Shown here: in pieces, positions 25,737 to 35,341 of the stretch
Layout: every line of letters starts with the position of its first letter
Position numbering within the stretch: the stretch's first letter is position 1
From: an uncultured Opitutaceae bacterium
Lineage (GTDB): Bacteria > Verrucomicrobiota > Verrucomicrobiia > Opitutales > Opitutaceae
Assembly (NCBI GenBank): GCA_951813085.1
Contig: OX638348.1
Location: 1,063,627-1,127,626 of the forward strand
Direction of reading: 5' to 3'
DNA: 64,000 bases
Made by a program: the position numbers and the translations under genes
Notes under the pieces: model-generated
Told to the model about the DNA's origin: nothing
Databases searched by the model: none
Seen by the model: the letters and a program-made list of their open reading frames with translations, nothing else

Positions 25737-26130
25737 TCTCGTATGGCTGTCGGAGATGGAGTCGTCGATCAATCTCAAGGCGCGCAGTCCCGTCGGAGCG
25801 TACGGTCCGTTTCAATTCATGCCCGCGACCGCCGAACGTTTCGGCTTGCGAGTTGGCTTCCTGGACGAGCGGGACGATCCACGCAAAAGCGCCGAAGCAG
25901 CGGCCTCCTACTTGTCGATCCTGCACCAGCAATTCGATTCATGGCCGCTAGCTCTCGCAGCTTACAATGCGGGCGAAGGACGCGTCGGTCGAGCCATGAA
26001 AGTCTCGGGAGCGACGACCTTCGAACAGGTCTCGCCTCATCTGCCCACCGAGACACGCATGTACGTGCCGAAAGTGCTCGCAACCATTGCAGCGCGCGAG
26101 TCCATCGATCTAGCCAACCTGTCTCGCTAG
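25732..26130 (+). pseudogene. Lytic murein transglycosylase (SLT domain), C-terminal fragment
   Basis: The frame gives E-M-E-S-S-I-N-L-K-A-R-S-P-V-G-A-Y-G-P-F-Q-F-M-P-A-T-A and later LAAYNAGEGRVGRA, the classical Slt70/MltD family catalytic region; the catalytic Glu is in the E-S-S motif. About 125 residues remain to the stop at 26130. Everything upstream of the catalytic Glu is missing and replaced by the 34-base repeat, so there is no signal peptide and no plausible start with a ribosome binding site (ATG 25756 would cut into the active site). Normally such enzymes cleave peptidoglycan glycan strands in the periplasm. Confidence 0.8.
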
Positions 26131-26290
26131 TGGATGAAGGTAGTCGTGAGGTGAGATTTATTTTAGGTCTCTTCTATGCGGCTTGTGTGTCCCGCAGTGC
26201 AAGGTTAGGGTTCTCAGCTTAGTGAATTTGATGTTTTGACGTTTGGCCCCAATAGGGGATCCCTTCTTCTTCCGCCTAGATTTCGCCAGG

Positions 26291-28157
26291 CTATTTATCG
26301 AGTAAAAAGTCCAGGGTTTCCGTCATCCCGCCCGCAGTGATGGTCACCTTTCCGCTGTCCCATCTGGACTTGACGTAACGGCTCCGATAAGCCACGTTGG
26401 GGTTGTAATCGACATTTTTTCCGTTGATCTTAGGCTAGGATCGATCATCCGACATTGAGAAGGTTGCACCTGACAAGGATTGGTACTCGTGGGTTCCATT
26501 GCGGGATATGAGCCTGGCTCCTTTGGCCGCCTTCTTGAAGGCCGGAAAACCAGCGTAATCACCTGGAGCTGCGACTTCCATGATCATAGGTAAGGAGCCG
26601 TCCTTCAATGTGTAGACCAAGGATTTGACCGAGACTTTCTCGCTGAACTCACGACTCCCGTCCTCGAAGCTTGTATTCACGGCACGCAGAGCGATCCAAC
26701 ATTTGGGATGATGGATGAAGATGAAATCACCCTCCACACTGGTGACCGCCTCCATCGACTTGGAGATGGCAACCCCTAGGGAGCATTCTTGTTCAAGCGG
26801 TCCAGGAGCTTATGAGTCATAAAACTGCCCGCAGACTGTAGGGAGTACTGGTCACTCAAGGTGTCTTCTTTGCCGGCCAGTTTGGGGACCACCCTCTCCG
26901 GCGGAGTCTCCTTTTGATCTGAAGCGATCATCACTCCATGCCACCACGACTGGGCAGCCCCTGTATTCCAGGCTTCGAGGGGGTGTGGCGGTCGCATGAT
27001 CGTTCCCAGAACGAAGTCCCTGGTCACCTAGGAGTACTTGAGACAATCCCCCTGTTCAACGTCATAGAGTGTTCCCTCGGACTTGCCATCTTCCGGTCTT
27101 CCAGGATCCTGTAGACGATCTCATGGGGGACATATCCACTGTACAGAGAGGCAAAGTGCTTGACGACGATCTCGGGTCTTTTGATCGCCTCGCGAAACCA
27201 CTCTGCGTCGTTGGGGCCGAGGCCCATGAAGAGTCCGACCGTGCCCGTGAGACTGGAGTCGAAGCCCCTGATGCCCTTGCCGCGATGCCGCACCTTTCCA
27301 CCGCCTCTTTCGCCGCTGACGTGTTCTTCGGCCCAAAAGGTCCACCACAAGTCCAGGGTGTTCCGGGCAAGTTGTTTCATGTGTTCCTCGGGAGCGATTT
27401 GATAGATCATCATCCACATGGACATCATGCGCATGCCATAGCTGCCACTGGAGATCTCCTGAAGAAAGCCTTTTCGCACCTTTTGCTGCATGCACATTCT
27501 GATGTATTCGTTAGTGACTTGGTAGTGCTCTTCGACGGTTTTTCCATCTCTCAATTTCCGGTTGGCGTACTCGGGCTCTTTTCTCAGGGTCACCAGGAAC
27601 CCCCAGCTGCAGCAAACTCTTTGCCACCAGTGGTTTTCCGTCGACCAGTAATAGAGTGTGTGGAACCTGGTGCTGAGCTCATACCGTTTCAGCTCCGACC
27701 ACTTGTCGACAAAGGCGAACATGTACTCGAGCATGACGAGTTCCTTTTCCTGGGAGATCGCTCCCGGTCTCTGGGTGCCATACTTGCCGAACAGGGCCAA
27801 CGATCCTGCGTAAAACTCGGCGGCCCAATAGGCACTATTTCCGGAGCCCAGATGTTCGGGGGAGTCGAGATAGAATTGAGCGACCTTTTCCAGTTTCTCA
27901 CTGGAGTTCGCGTCAAGCTGAGGGGCCCCGTGCAACTGTGCATAAGCAGCGCCGGAAAGGGTCCTGTTGAAGCCGCGACTGATGGGGACATTCTTCTTGA
28001 TGGTTGTGACAGGCCGCTCCTCCAGGCCATTTTCCGCGAAGAAGAGCTGAAGCTCTCTTAAGCGCTCCTTGGCCTGATTCCGGTCGATCGATTCGTTTTC
28101 GGCTTGGACCGCACAGGCCAAAGCCCATGCAAATACTATCGCCCATGTTGTTTTCAT
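26291..28157 (-). pseudogene. Secreted protein of unknown family, broken in at least four places
   Basis: ATG 28157 is preceded by AAGGGGAA and begins a good signal peptide (TTWAIVFAWALACAVQA). The frame runs 360 codons with real-protein composition (YYWSTENHWWQRV; GLGPNDAEWFREAIKRPE), then breaks near 27060. The continuation LYDVEQGDCLKYS, a TAG, V-T-R-D-F-V-L-G-T-I-M-R-P is in another frame; it shifts again near 26790 and carries another TAG at about 26438 before the final stop at 26291. Joined up it would be about 620 residues. The Trp/His-rich style suggests a polysaccharide-active or alginate-lyase-like protein, but I do not recognise the family. Neighbouring acetylesterase and sulfatases fit a polysaccharide context. 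Confidence 0.7.
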
Positions 28158-28170
28158 ATTATATTCCCCT

Positions 28171-28213
28171 TGTTGATAGGAAATTCAATTTTTCCGATTT
28201 GATTCGGAGGGGT
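28171..28213. repeat. 43-base leader repeat with palindrome, copy 1
   Basis: Identical to 29604-29646 except for one base. It contains the inverted repeat TCCGA-TTTGAT-TCGGA (28193-28208) and ends 13 bases before the ATG of the broken secreted-protein gene, that is in its leader. Probably an operator or a duplicated promoter end. Confidence 0.8.
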
Positions 28214-28306
28214 GTTGATAAAGCATTTCAAATTATATCATTAGCGAGTGAGTACCCATATCCCCATAGCATCAGTGATATTGTAGATCAGATTTGGTTT
28301 TTCGAA

Positions 28307-29152
28307 TCACCTATTCATTTCCTTCGTTTCCGTTTTAATGAATTGGAGAACGGCGGAAGCAAAATCCTTTCCCAAATCGAGTTGTCCCTGCGTTCCATAG
28401 TGGCCGGGATTATTGACTTCGTCTAAATCTGTCGACAATGCGTAGTCATCAGTATCAAACCATGTCGTATGTGGTATGGTTTCCGCGACCTTTACCTGCG
28501 CATCACGCACGATGTACGCCTGAGTCGGATTAGTTTGCTCCCCGATTTTGGGAGGTACGGTACCGCCGAAATGATTCAGGACACGAGCGATAATGAAAGG
28601 CATTTCCGGAGTATCGAACTCGTCCCGCATCACCTGGATGAAGTTTGTCAAATTACCCTCATAGGTTTCGGCCTGGCTTTCATAAGCATCGCTTTCACCC
28701 TGCATCCAGAGCATACACGAAATTTCATAGTCAATCCCGGCCAGATCCAGATTATCGAGAGCCGCATTGAACGTATTCATCATTTCAATGTAATTTCTAC
28801 CCGTGCCAGGCTTGAAGTCGTTATACAAAGCTTTGCCGCCTGAAGCATATTTAACCAGATAGATGGTGTCTTTCGGAAGCGCATCCTTGATCGCCCGACC
28901 AAATGCCACTTCAGGACCAAATTTATACGGTTTGTTACTAAAACCCGGAGCCAAAGGAACCCAACCGTTGTTCCAGAAATTAACATCATTTTGAGCAGCT
29001 TGGTAAGGCGGCGGCAGTTCACCCCTGAGTCCCAGGCCAACCATATTGGACTGGCCGCCAAGCAGAAACACACGATTGGCAGAATAAACATTGCTACACA
29101 TTAAAAATAGCAGAATTGTTGAGATCCAGGCTGAGTATAGTGACTTCTTCAT
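28307..29152 (-). CDS. Secreted carbohydrate acetylesterase (SASA / DUF303 family)
   Basis: A 281-residue SGNH-type esterase with a signal peptide of about 25 residues. The nucleophile motif GGQSNM (Ser about residue 36), the oxyanion-type M-Q-G-E-S-D (about 150-155) and the late His in NPGHYGTQG (about 253) are all in place, as in sialate O-acetylesterase / CE6 acetyl xylan esterases. It should remove acetyl groups from a polysaccharide outside the cytoplasm. The gene is intact, though both neighbours are broken, and its base composition is somewhat A+T-rich. Confidence 0.88.
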   Translation of the reverse strand: MKKSLYSAWISTILLFLMCSNVYSANRVFLLGGQSNMVGLGLRGELPPPYQAAQNDVNFWNNGWVPLAPGFSNKPYKFGPEVAFGRAIKDALPKDTIYLVKYASGGKALYNDFKPGTGRNYIEMMNTFNAALDNLDLAGIDYEISCMLWMQGESDAYESQAETYEGNLTNFIQVMRDEFDTPEMPFIIARVLNHFGGTVPPKIGEQTNPTQAYIVRDAQVKVAETIPHTTWFDTDDYALSTDLDEVNNPGHYGTQGQLDLGKDFASAVLQFIKTETKEMNR

Positions 29153-29188
29153 ATTCTTTATGTCCCTATGTTAAAATGGAGCCTTTCT

Positions 29189-29603
29189 TCATTCATTAAA
29201 ATCCAGCTTGATGCTCAGATCACCTTTGCGACCTGAGATAACCCCGCTCTCGTATTCTGATTCCAGATACGGACTATCAAAGAGCTTTGGGTAAGCATAC
29301 TCTATGTATTCGCCGCCAACCGTTGGAATTTCGCTGTTCGCCGCGTTAAAAATAATTTCCTCTGCCTCTTGACCACATCCTGTGTATTTGACCACGAAAA
29401 AGCTAGGATGCGCCGGTCCAAGCAAGGCATATAAATCAAGCGGATTATCCAAAACATCTTCCTGGAATGCGATGAAGTCTGCATATTCCGCTTTGCGTCC
29501 CCCTTGAAAGATCATCGGGCTGAAGTTCTCCTTGAGCCGGAGCATGGTGCGATGCCGGTTCCACTCGTAACCATTATCCCCAAGTGGTATTGTTTGAGTT
29601 CCA
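29189..29603 (-). pseudogene. C-terminal fragment of a secreted carbohydrate-related protein
   Basis: An open frame of about 137 codons ends at 29189 with ...SPYLESEYESG and G-D-L-S-I-K-L-D-F-N-E. In-frame sequence (TQTIPLGDNGYEWNRHRT) can be followed upstream to 29603 where it meets the 43-base leader repeat; no start or signal peptide remains. The product style resembles C-terminal domains of PVC polysaccharide lyases, but the family is not identified. It seems that a deletion joined a leader copy to the 3' end of a gene. Confidence 0.6.
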
Positions 29604-29646
29604 TGTTGATAGGAAATTCAATTGTTCCGATTTGATTCGGAGGGGT
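29604..29646. repeat. 43-base leader repeat with palindrome, copy 2
   Basis: Matches 28171-28213 at 42 of 43 positions, same orientation, palindrome TCCGA-TTTGAT-TCGGA at 29626-29641. It directly abuts the truncated fragment at 29189-29603. The next ~270 bases (29647-29919) contain no recognisable gene or repeat. Confidence 0.8.
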
Positions 29647-29919
29647 AGTTGAAGGGTTGGTTTTGCACTATCAAGTTAGAAAATCCGTGGATTGGTTGGA
29701 CCACAAGGGTTAATTGGTGCCCTTGGTCGAGTTAAATGGCTGGCAAGCGTCGATTTTGCGAAAATGACCTGTTGCATTTGCCTATTTGCCGCAAATTGCC
29801 TGGGGCCAACCACTACAATATTGACTCGCTGGGATCTTGGATCCGGCGAGTTAGTCTGAGTAGAATACGGGCTCGTCGTCTAGCGGGATGGGATCGACGC
29901 CATCCCATCGATTCGCTTC

Positions 29920-30317
29920 GATCGCCCATTGTCCCAGCGAGGTATCGCTCCAGCAGGGAGGCGTTTGGTCCCACTGTCGCTCTTCCGAATGCTCTGAAGG
30001 GCGTTGGTCGATATCGGGGCCGGCTAGCGTCTGCGGGACGGTCGGATCTCCAATTGGCCTCTGATACCACTGGTCTTCTTCCCATTGCGGGGAAGGCTAT
30101 TGAGAGCGATCGACGTAGCTGAAAGGGTCTAGTAACCGCGAATGGTTGATGGGCTTTCGGAGTGTGTGAGAACAAAGCACTTTGAGGTATTAGCCTTGGA
30201 TTCTCGATTTGCGTGTTTACGGATGAATTCGTTGAGAGCGGGTTCTTCGCAGATGAAGGATTCTCGATCGTGCTTCTTAGGGTTTAGAGGCTCGATCAGG
30301 TATTCGGAAGAGGCCAT
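29920..30317 (-). pseudogene. GNAT acetyltransferase (TacT-like toxin family) remnant
   Basis: From ATG 30317 the frame reads IEPLNPKKHDRESFICEEPA, L-N-E-F-I-R-K-H-A and F-V-L-T, matching the N-terminus of the GNAT proteins that acetylate aminoacyl-tRNAs in toxin-antitoxin pairs. A TAG in place of a Tyr follows I-R-G-Y, after which T-L-S-A-T-S-I-A-L-N-S-L-P continues the family pattern, and further remnants (PRYRPTPFRAFGRATVG) appear in another frame. The acetyl-CoA binding loop is not recognisable. No antitoxin gene is found upstream. The left boundary is approximate. Confidence 0.6.
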
Positions 30318-30352
30318 GAGGATTAATGGAGAACGAGAGTTAACAAGAGTAA

Positions 30353-30388
30353 TAAAAAAGCCCTACGCCGGATCAGAGTGTAGGACTT
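30353..30388 (-). terminator. Intrinsic terminator downstream of nrdA
   Basis: On the minus strand AAGTCCTAC (30388-30380) pairs with GTAGGGCTT (30366-30358) over nine base pairs with one G-U, around a 13-base loop, and is followed by TTTTATT. It lies 183 bases after the nrdA stop and would end the nrdB-nrdA transcript. Confidence 0.75.
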
Positions 30389-30440
30389 GAAAGTGGTAGC
30401 GCTTTGCTTACCTTTGCCTGTTGGTTGAGTCCTACTGAAA

Positions 30441-30527
30441 TTACTGGCAGCTCTCGCAGATTGTCTTCGACCGAATGTTCATTTGCTCTCGAGTGTCGTC
30501 GCTAAGCTCCTTCCGCCTTCGTTTGGA
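30441..30527 (-). other. Small frame ending I-C-E-S-C-Q, echo of the NrdA C-terminus
   Basis: Between the nrdA stop and its terminator, a 28-codon stretch in a different frame (SKRRRKELSDDTREQ, M-N-I-R-S-K-T) ends with I-C-E-S-C-Q-stop, the same six residues and stop as NrdA. Four of the six codons and the stop codon differ from those in nrdA, and serine is TCG in one and AGC in the other. ATG 30482 would give a 13-residue peptide without a good ribosome binding site; a preceding frame contains C-T-A-C-H. It could be the relic of another nrdA end or of a small zinc-ribbon gene. No function is claimed. Confidence 0.35.
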
Positions 30528-30570
30528 CTACGTCGTGACAAGCGGTACAGGTGTCCCTTCAATCAGCGAA

Positions 30571-33500
30571 TCATTGACACGATTCGCAGATTTCCGGTTC
30601 TTCGGCGGTGGCGGCTTGGGATGTGGCTACGACGCCGCGGAGGTCCTTCTTGGCTCCGATGGTGGCTTTCTCGATGTTCGAGGCGCCGAGGGTGCGGAGG
30701 TAGTAGGTGGTCTTGAGGCCGTGTCTCCAGGCGGCTCGGTACATGTGCGACAGGGTCTTCATGTCTGGCGTGGCGAGGAAGAGATTCACTGACTGGCTTT
30801 GATCGATCCACTTCTGGCGTCGGGCCGCAGCCAATACAAGCCAGCTGTAGTCGACGGCGAAGGCGGTCTTGTACTTGAGCTTGAGGTCTTCGGGGATCTC
30901 TTCGATCTCGTCGAGTTCGCCGTCGAAGTACTTCAGGTTATTTAGCATGTCCGTGTTCCAGAGCCCGCGAGCTTTCAGGTCTCGGACGAGGTGTTGGTTG
31001 AGGATGGTGAATTCTCCGGACAGGTTGCTCTTTACGAATAGGTTCTTGTAGGACGGCTCGATGCAGGGCGAGGTGCCGATGATGTTCGAGATGGTCGCTG
31101 TGGGGGCGATGGCCATGACGTTGGAGTTGCGCATGCCGTGCTTGGCGATCTTCTTGCGCACGGGATCCCAGTCCAACTTGCCTCCGCGTGGCACGTCGAC
31201 GACGTCGCCGCGCTGCTCCTCGAGCAGATCGAGCGTATCTTGCGGAAGGAGGCCGCGGTCCCACTTGGAGCCTTTGTAGCTCTTGTACGCCCCGCGCTCG
31301 GCAGCGAGATCGCTGGAAGCTTCGATAGCGTAGTAGGCGATAGCTTCCATGGCTTCGTCGTTGAACTCGACGGCTTCCTGGGAAGCGAAAGGCGTGTTGC
31401 GCATATAGAGCGCATTCTGCAGTCCCATGACGCCGAGGCCGATCGGGCGGTGGGCTTGGTTGGAGCGGCGGGCGGCTTCGGTTGGGTAGAAGTTTATGTC
31501 GATGACGTTGTCGAGCGCCCGGATTGCCGTGTGAACGGTTTCCTTGAGCTTCTTGTGATCGATCTCGCCGTCCTTATCGAGATGCTGGTCGAGCACGACG
31601 CTGCCGAGGTTGCACACGGCCGTTTCGTCATTGCTGGTATTGAGCGTGATCTCGGTGCAAAGGTTGGAAGAGTGGACGCCGCCGACGTGGTCTTGCGGCG
31701 AGCGCACGTTGCAGGGGTCCTTGAAGGTGATCCAGGGATGGCCGGTTTCGAAGATCATGCGGAGCATGTTCTTCCATACCTCGATGGCGGGGACGGTCTT
31801 GGACCACATTTCGCCTCTGAGTGCCTTCTCTTCGTAGGCGGTGTACTTCTCCTCGAAGTCCTTGCCGTAGGAATCGTGCAGGTCCGGGGCTTCGCTGGAG
31901 CGGAAAAAGCTCCATTCGCCGCGCTGCTCCATGCGCTTCATGAACAGGTCGGGTATCCAGTTGGCCGTGTTCATGTCGTGGCAGCGGCGTCGGTCATCGC
32001 CTGTGTTCTTGCGGAGCTCGAGAAAATCGTTGAGGTCGTTGTGCCAGGTTTCCAGATACGCGCAGCCGGAGCCGCGGCGCTTGCCGCCTTGGTTGACCGC
32101 GATGAGGAGGTCGTTGTGGAGCTTAAGGAAAGGAACGATGCCTTGGCTTTCGCCGTTGGTACCGGAGATGTAGCTGCCGGTGCCGCGCACCGCGGTCCAG
32201 CTGCCGCCGAGTCCGCCGGCCCACTTGGAGAGGTAGGCGTTTTCGGCGATGCCGCGCTGCATGATGCCTTCGATGCTATCGTCGACGTAGTAGAGGTAGC
32301 AGGACGAGAGCTGCGAGTGGCAGGTGCCTGAATTGAAAAGGGTGGGAGTGGAGGAGCAGAAGCGGCGGCTCTTGTAGAGCTTGTACAGCGCCTTGGCCTT
32401 CACTTCCTTCTCCTCTTCCGCGGAGAAGAGTCCCATGGCGACACGCATCCAGAAGAACTGGAGCGTCTCGATCCGGCGCTGATTGGACAGCCCTTGGGTC
32501 TTATCGATGATGAGGTAGCGATCGTACAGGGTCTGCACGCCGAGGTAATCGAGCTCCAGGTCAGCAGAGGGGTCGAGGCTCCGAGCCAGCTCGTCGATGT
32601 TGTAATCCTTGATCTTCTCGTTGAGGCGGCCAATCTTGATGCCGTACTTGATGTATTCCTTGAACTTCTTCTGGTGGAAGCGCTTGAGGGACCGGACACC
32701 GTCCTTGACGATGTCCCAGCCGAGGACTTCCTCGTAGATATAGGAAAGCTGGATACGAGCGGCGAACTTGGCGAAGTCCGCGTCTTGCTCTATGAGGGTG
32801 CGGGCGTTGAGTGTGACCGTCTTCTGAAGGCCGTCCTCGCTGATTTCGTCGAATATGGAGCGGCGGAGCTCGGCTTCGATTTCCTCGGTAGTGAGACAGA
32901 GGTCGAGCCCGATGGAGGCGAAGACGATGCGCTTCTTGAGATCGACGCCATCCCAGAAAAAGGTGGTCCCGTCGTCGTTCTTGACGACGATCATGGAATT
33001 CTGCTCGGGCGTGTCTTCGCCGAGCTGGGCTTCCGCTTCGCGCATGGCGCGGCGTTGCGCTCTATATAGAATGTAGTGCTCGGCGACCTTGAAGTGGCCT
33101 TGGCGCATGAGCTCTTCCTGAACCATGTCCTGGACTTCCTCGATCTGGACGAAGGCTTGGCCGGTGGCTTCGAGGCGTTCGGTGATGCCGCGGGCAACCG
33201 CTACTGACGGCTCGGAGTTCATTTCCAAGGTGAGGAAGGCTTTGCGGACGGCGATCTCGATCTTCTGCTCCTTCCAGGGCACCACTTGCCCATTGCGGCG
33301 GATGAGCCGCAGGGTCTTGAGGCCTTGGTGCTGTTCTGACGCGAGTTTGCGTTGGCGGTTCATGAGCATGCTCTTGGCGACGTCGTACGCGTCGTTCTCC
33401 ACGAGGGTGCGCTCGATGACATCGTAGACCTCTCCCAGCCCAAACCGAGTCTCACGAGTCGAAGAGGATTTCTCTTCGAGCTTTTCGCACACCTGCTTAG

Positions 33501-33774
33501 CGACAACCTGAACCCAACCCCGGTTCTTGTCAGTAAAAATGTCCTTCTCGTTCTTGGATAGCAGTACATTAGCTAGCGCGTTGCCAATGGTATCCATAAT
33601 CTCGCTTCGGTCGAAGGTAGCTTCGCCTTCATGCGTCACGACGTGAATCTTCGATTCTTCTGATTCGGCTGCGTCGTCCGTTCCTTTTCGCCAATCGTAG
33701 TCCAGTTTCTTTTCGCGAGCGATGGACACGAGGCGCTTGAGAGCGAGATCTTCTTCGAGGGTGGGATTGATCAT
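30571..33774 (-). CDS. nrdA: Ribonucleoside-diphosphate reductase, large (alpha) subunit with three ATP-cone-like domains
   Basis: A 1067-residue class I RNR alpha chain; it reduces NDPs to dNDPs with the radical supplied by NrdB. Residues about 43-143 and 155-246 are ATP-cone domains (allosteric on/off control), and about 261-345 looks like a third. The catalytic barrel follows: N-S-G-T-C-H-S-Q-L-S-S-C carries the first redox Cys, SNLCTEI gives the Asn/Cys/Glu catalytic triple, and the second redox Cys lies near T-S-P-C-I-E-P-S. The C-terminus ends CESCQ, the mobile redox tail that re-reduces the active site. Length and multi-cone layout match Chlamydia NrdA. It follows nrdB on the same strand after a 152-base gap that contains a dispersed repeat. 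Start ATG 33774. Confidence 0.96.
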   Translation of the reverse strand: MINPTLEEDLALKRLVSIAREKKLDYDWRKGTDDAAESEESKIHVVTHEGEATFDRSEIMDTIGNALANVLLSKNEKDIFTDKNRGWVQVVAKQVCEKLEEKSSSTRETRFGLGEVYDVIERTLVENDAYDVAKSMLMNRQRKLASEQHQGLKTLRLIRRNGQVVPWKEQKIEIAVRKAFLTLEMNSEPSVAVARGITERLEATGQAFVQIEEVQDMVQEELMRQGHFKVAEHYILYRAQRRAMREAEAQLGEDTPEQNSMIVVKNDDGTTFFWDGVDLKKRIVFASIGLDLCLTTEEIEAELRRSIFDEISEDGLQKTVTLNARTLIEQDADFAKFAARIQLSYIYEEVLGWDIVKDGVRSLKRFHQKKFKEYIKYGIKIGRLNEKIKDYNIDELARSLDPSADLELDYLGVQTLYDRYLIIDKTQGLSNQRRIETLQFFWMRVAMGLFSAEEEKEVKAKALYKLYKSRRFCSSTPTLFNSGTCHSQLSSCYLYYVDDSIEGIMQRGIAENAYLSKWAGGLGGSWTAVRGTGSYISGTNGESQGIVPFLKLHNDLLIAVNQGGKRRGSGCAYLETWHNDLNDFLELRKNTGDDRRRCHDMNTANWIPDLFMKRMEQRGEWSFFRSSEAPDLHDSYGKDFEEKYTAYEEKALRGEMWSKTVPAIEVWKNMLRMIFETGHPWITFKDPCNVRSPQDHVGGVHSSNLCTEITLNTSNDETAVCNLGSVVLDQHLDKDGEIDHKKLKETVHTAIRALDNVIDINFYPTEAARRSNQAHRPIGLGVMGLQNALYMRNTPFASQEAVEFNDEAMEAIAYYAIEASSDLAAERGAYKSYKGSKWDRGLLPQDTLDLLEEQRGDVVDVPRGGKLDWDPVRKKIAKHGMRNSNVMAIAPTATISNIIGTSPCIEPSYKNLFVKSNLSGEFTILNQHLVRDLKARGLWNTDMLNNLKYFDGELDEIEEIPEDLKLKYKTAFAVDYSWLVLAAARRQKWIDQSQSVNLFLATPDMKTLSHMYRAAWRHGLKTTYYLRTLGASNIEKATIGAKKDLRGVVATSQAATAEEPEICESCQ

Positions 33775-33810
33775 AGGTTATATCGAGGTGTTAGTGATGT
33801 GGGAGAGAAG

Positions 33811-33838
33811 AGTGAGTAGTGAATGGTGAAGAGTGAAT
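33811..33838. repeat. Dispersed GTGAATGGTGA repeat arm between nrdB and nrdA
   Basis: AGTGAGTAGTGAATGGTGAA followed by GAGTGAAT matches the arms of the inverted-repeat element at 7165-7306 with small differences. Only one arm is present here. It sits 37 bases before the nrdA start (minus strand). Confidence 0.65.
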
Positions 33839-33926
33839 TGCTTGATGGATGGATCGGGGAAAGGGGCGATAGGCAAAGCGCGGCGCTTCGTAGGGCCCTG
33901 TTGCTCGAATGGGTCTCCGGCTCGGA

Positions 33927-35012
<1,086 letters not shown>

Positions 35013-35137
35013 GTGTGGAAATGAAGGTGATTGAGCTATGAATTGACAGTTTAGGAATGGGGAATCTGAGGAAAAGGGAGCAAAAAGGAACACATTCGCC
35101 GGGGACTGGCGAATTTAAGTTATCCACCTCTTGCTAA

Positions 35138-35184
35138 CCACTAGATGGTGTGGCCCTTTAGAAGATGACCACAAGATATTGTGA
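35138..35184. promoter_or_regulatory. Tandem NrdR boxes upstream of nrdBA
   Basis: CCACTAGATGGTGTGG (35138-35153) and CCACAAGATATTGTGA (35169-35184) match the known NrdR consensus ACACWATATATWGTGT at 11 and 13 of 16 positions. They are separated by 15 bases (31 bases start to start, three helical turns), the spacing typical for NrdR operators. They lie 126-172 bases before the nrdB start codon on its strand. NrdR represses ribonucleotide reductase genes when dATP is plentiful. The nrdR gene itself is not in the window. Confidence 0.75.
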
Positions 35185-35302
35185 TACTTTTTGCGACGTC
35201 AACGAGTTTGTGCAGCTTTTTCCAAGAGAATTTGGGCAATTCTGAAGCTCGGATTAGCCTAACAAGTTCATTTACAATAGCTTGTCTTCGAAACGCCGAA
35301 CT

Positions 35303-35333
35303 CCTAAAAAAATTGCGCATTTTTTTCCGCGCA
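35303..35333 (-). terminator. Probable intrinsic terminator of the ABC/AsmA operon
   Basis: On the minus strand TGCGC (35333-35329) pairs with GCGCA (35318-35314) around an A-rich loop and is followed by ATTTTTTT. It lies eight bases after the stop codon of the AsmA-like gene. The stem is only five pairs but entirely G-C rich. Confidence 0.55.
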
Positions 35334-35341
35334 TTTTGGGC

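Noticed and set aside
27069-28061. 330-codon plus-strand frame opposite the broken secreted-protein gene
   Set aside because: The minus strand has the signal peptide, ribosome binding site and plausible protein composition; the plus frame has none of these.
30381-30390. Match to the tRNA-Arg T-arm (GGACTTGAA) as a right attachment site of the island
   Set aside because: Only about nine bases match and they belong to the nrdA terminator stem; too short to support an att site.
31138-32331. Long open frame (397 codons) on the plus strand opposite nrdA
   Set aside because: It is the complement of highly biased nrdA codons; the product is V/D/E/G-rich with no domain. The same applies to the plus-strand frames opposite nrdB (34224-34976) and the AsmA-like gene (35930-36691).
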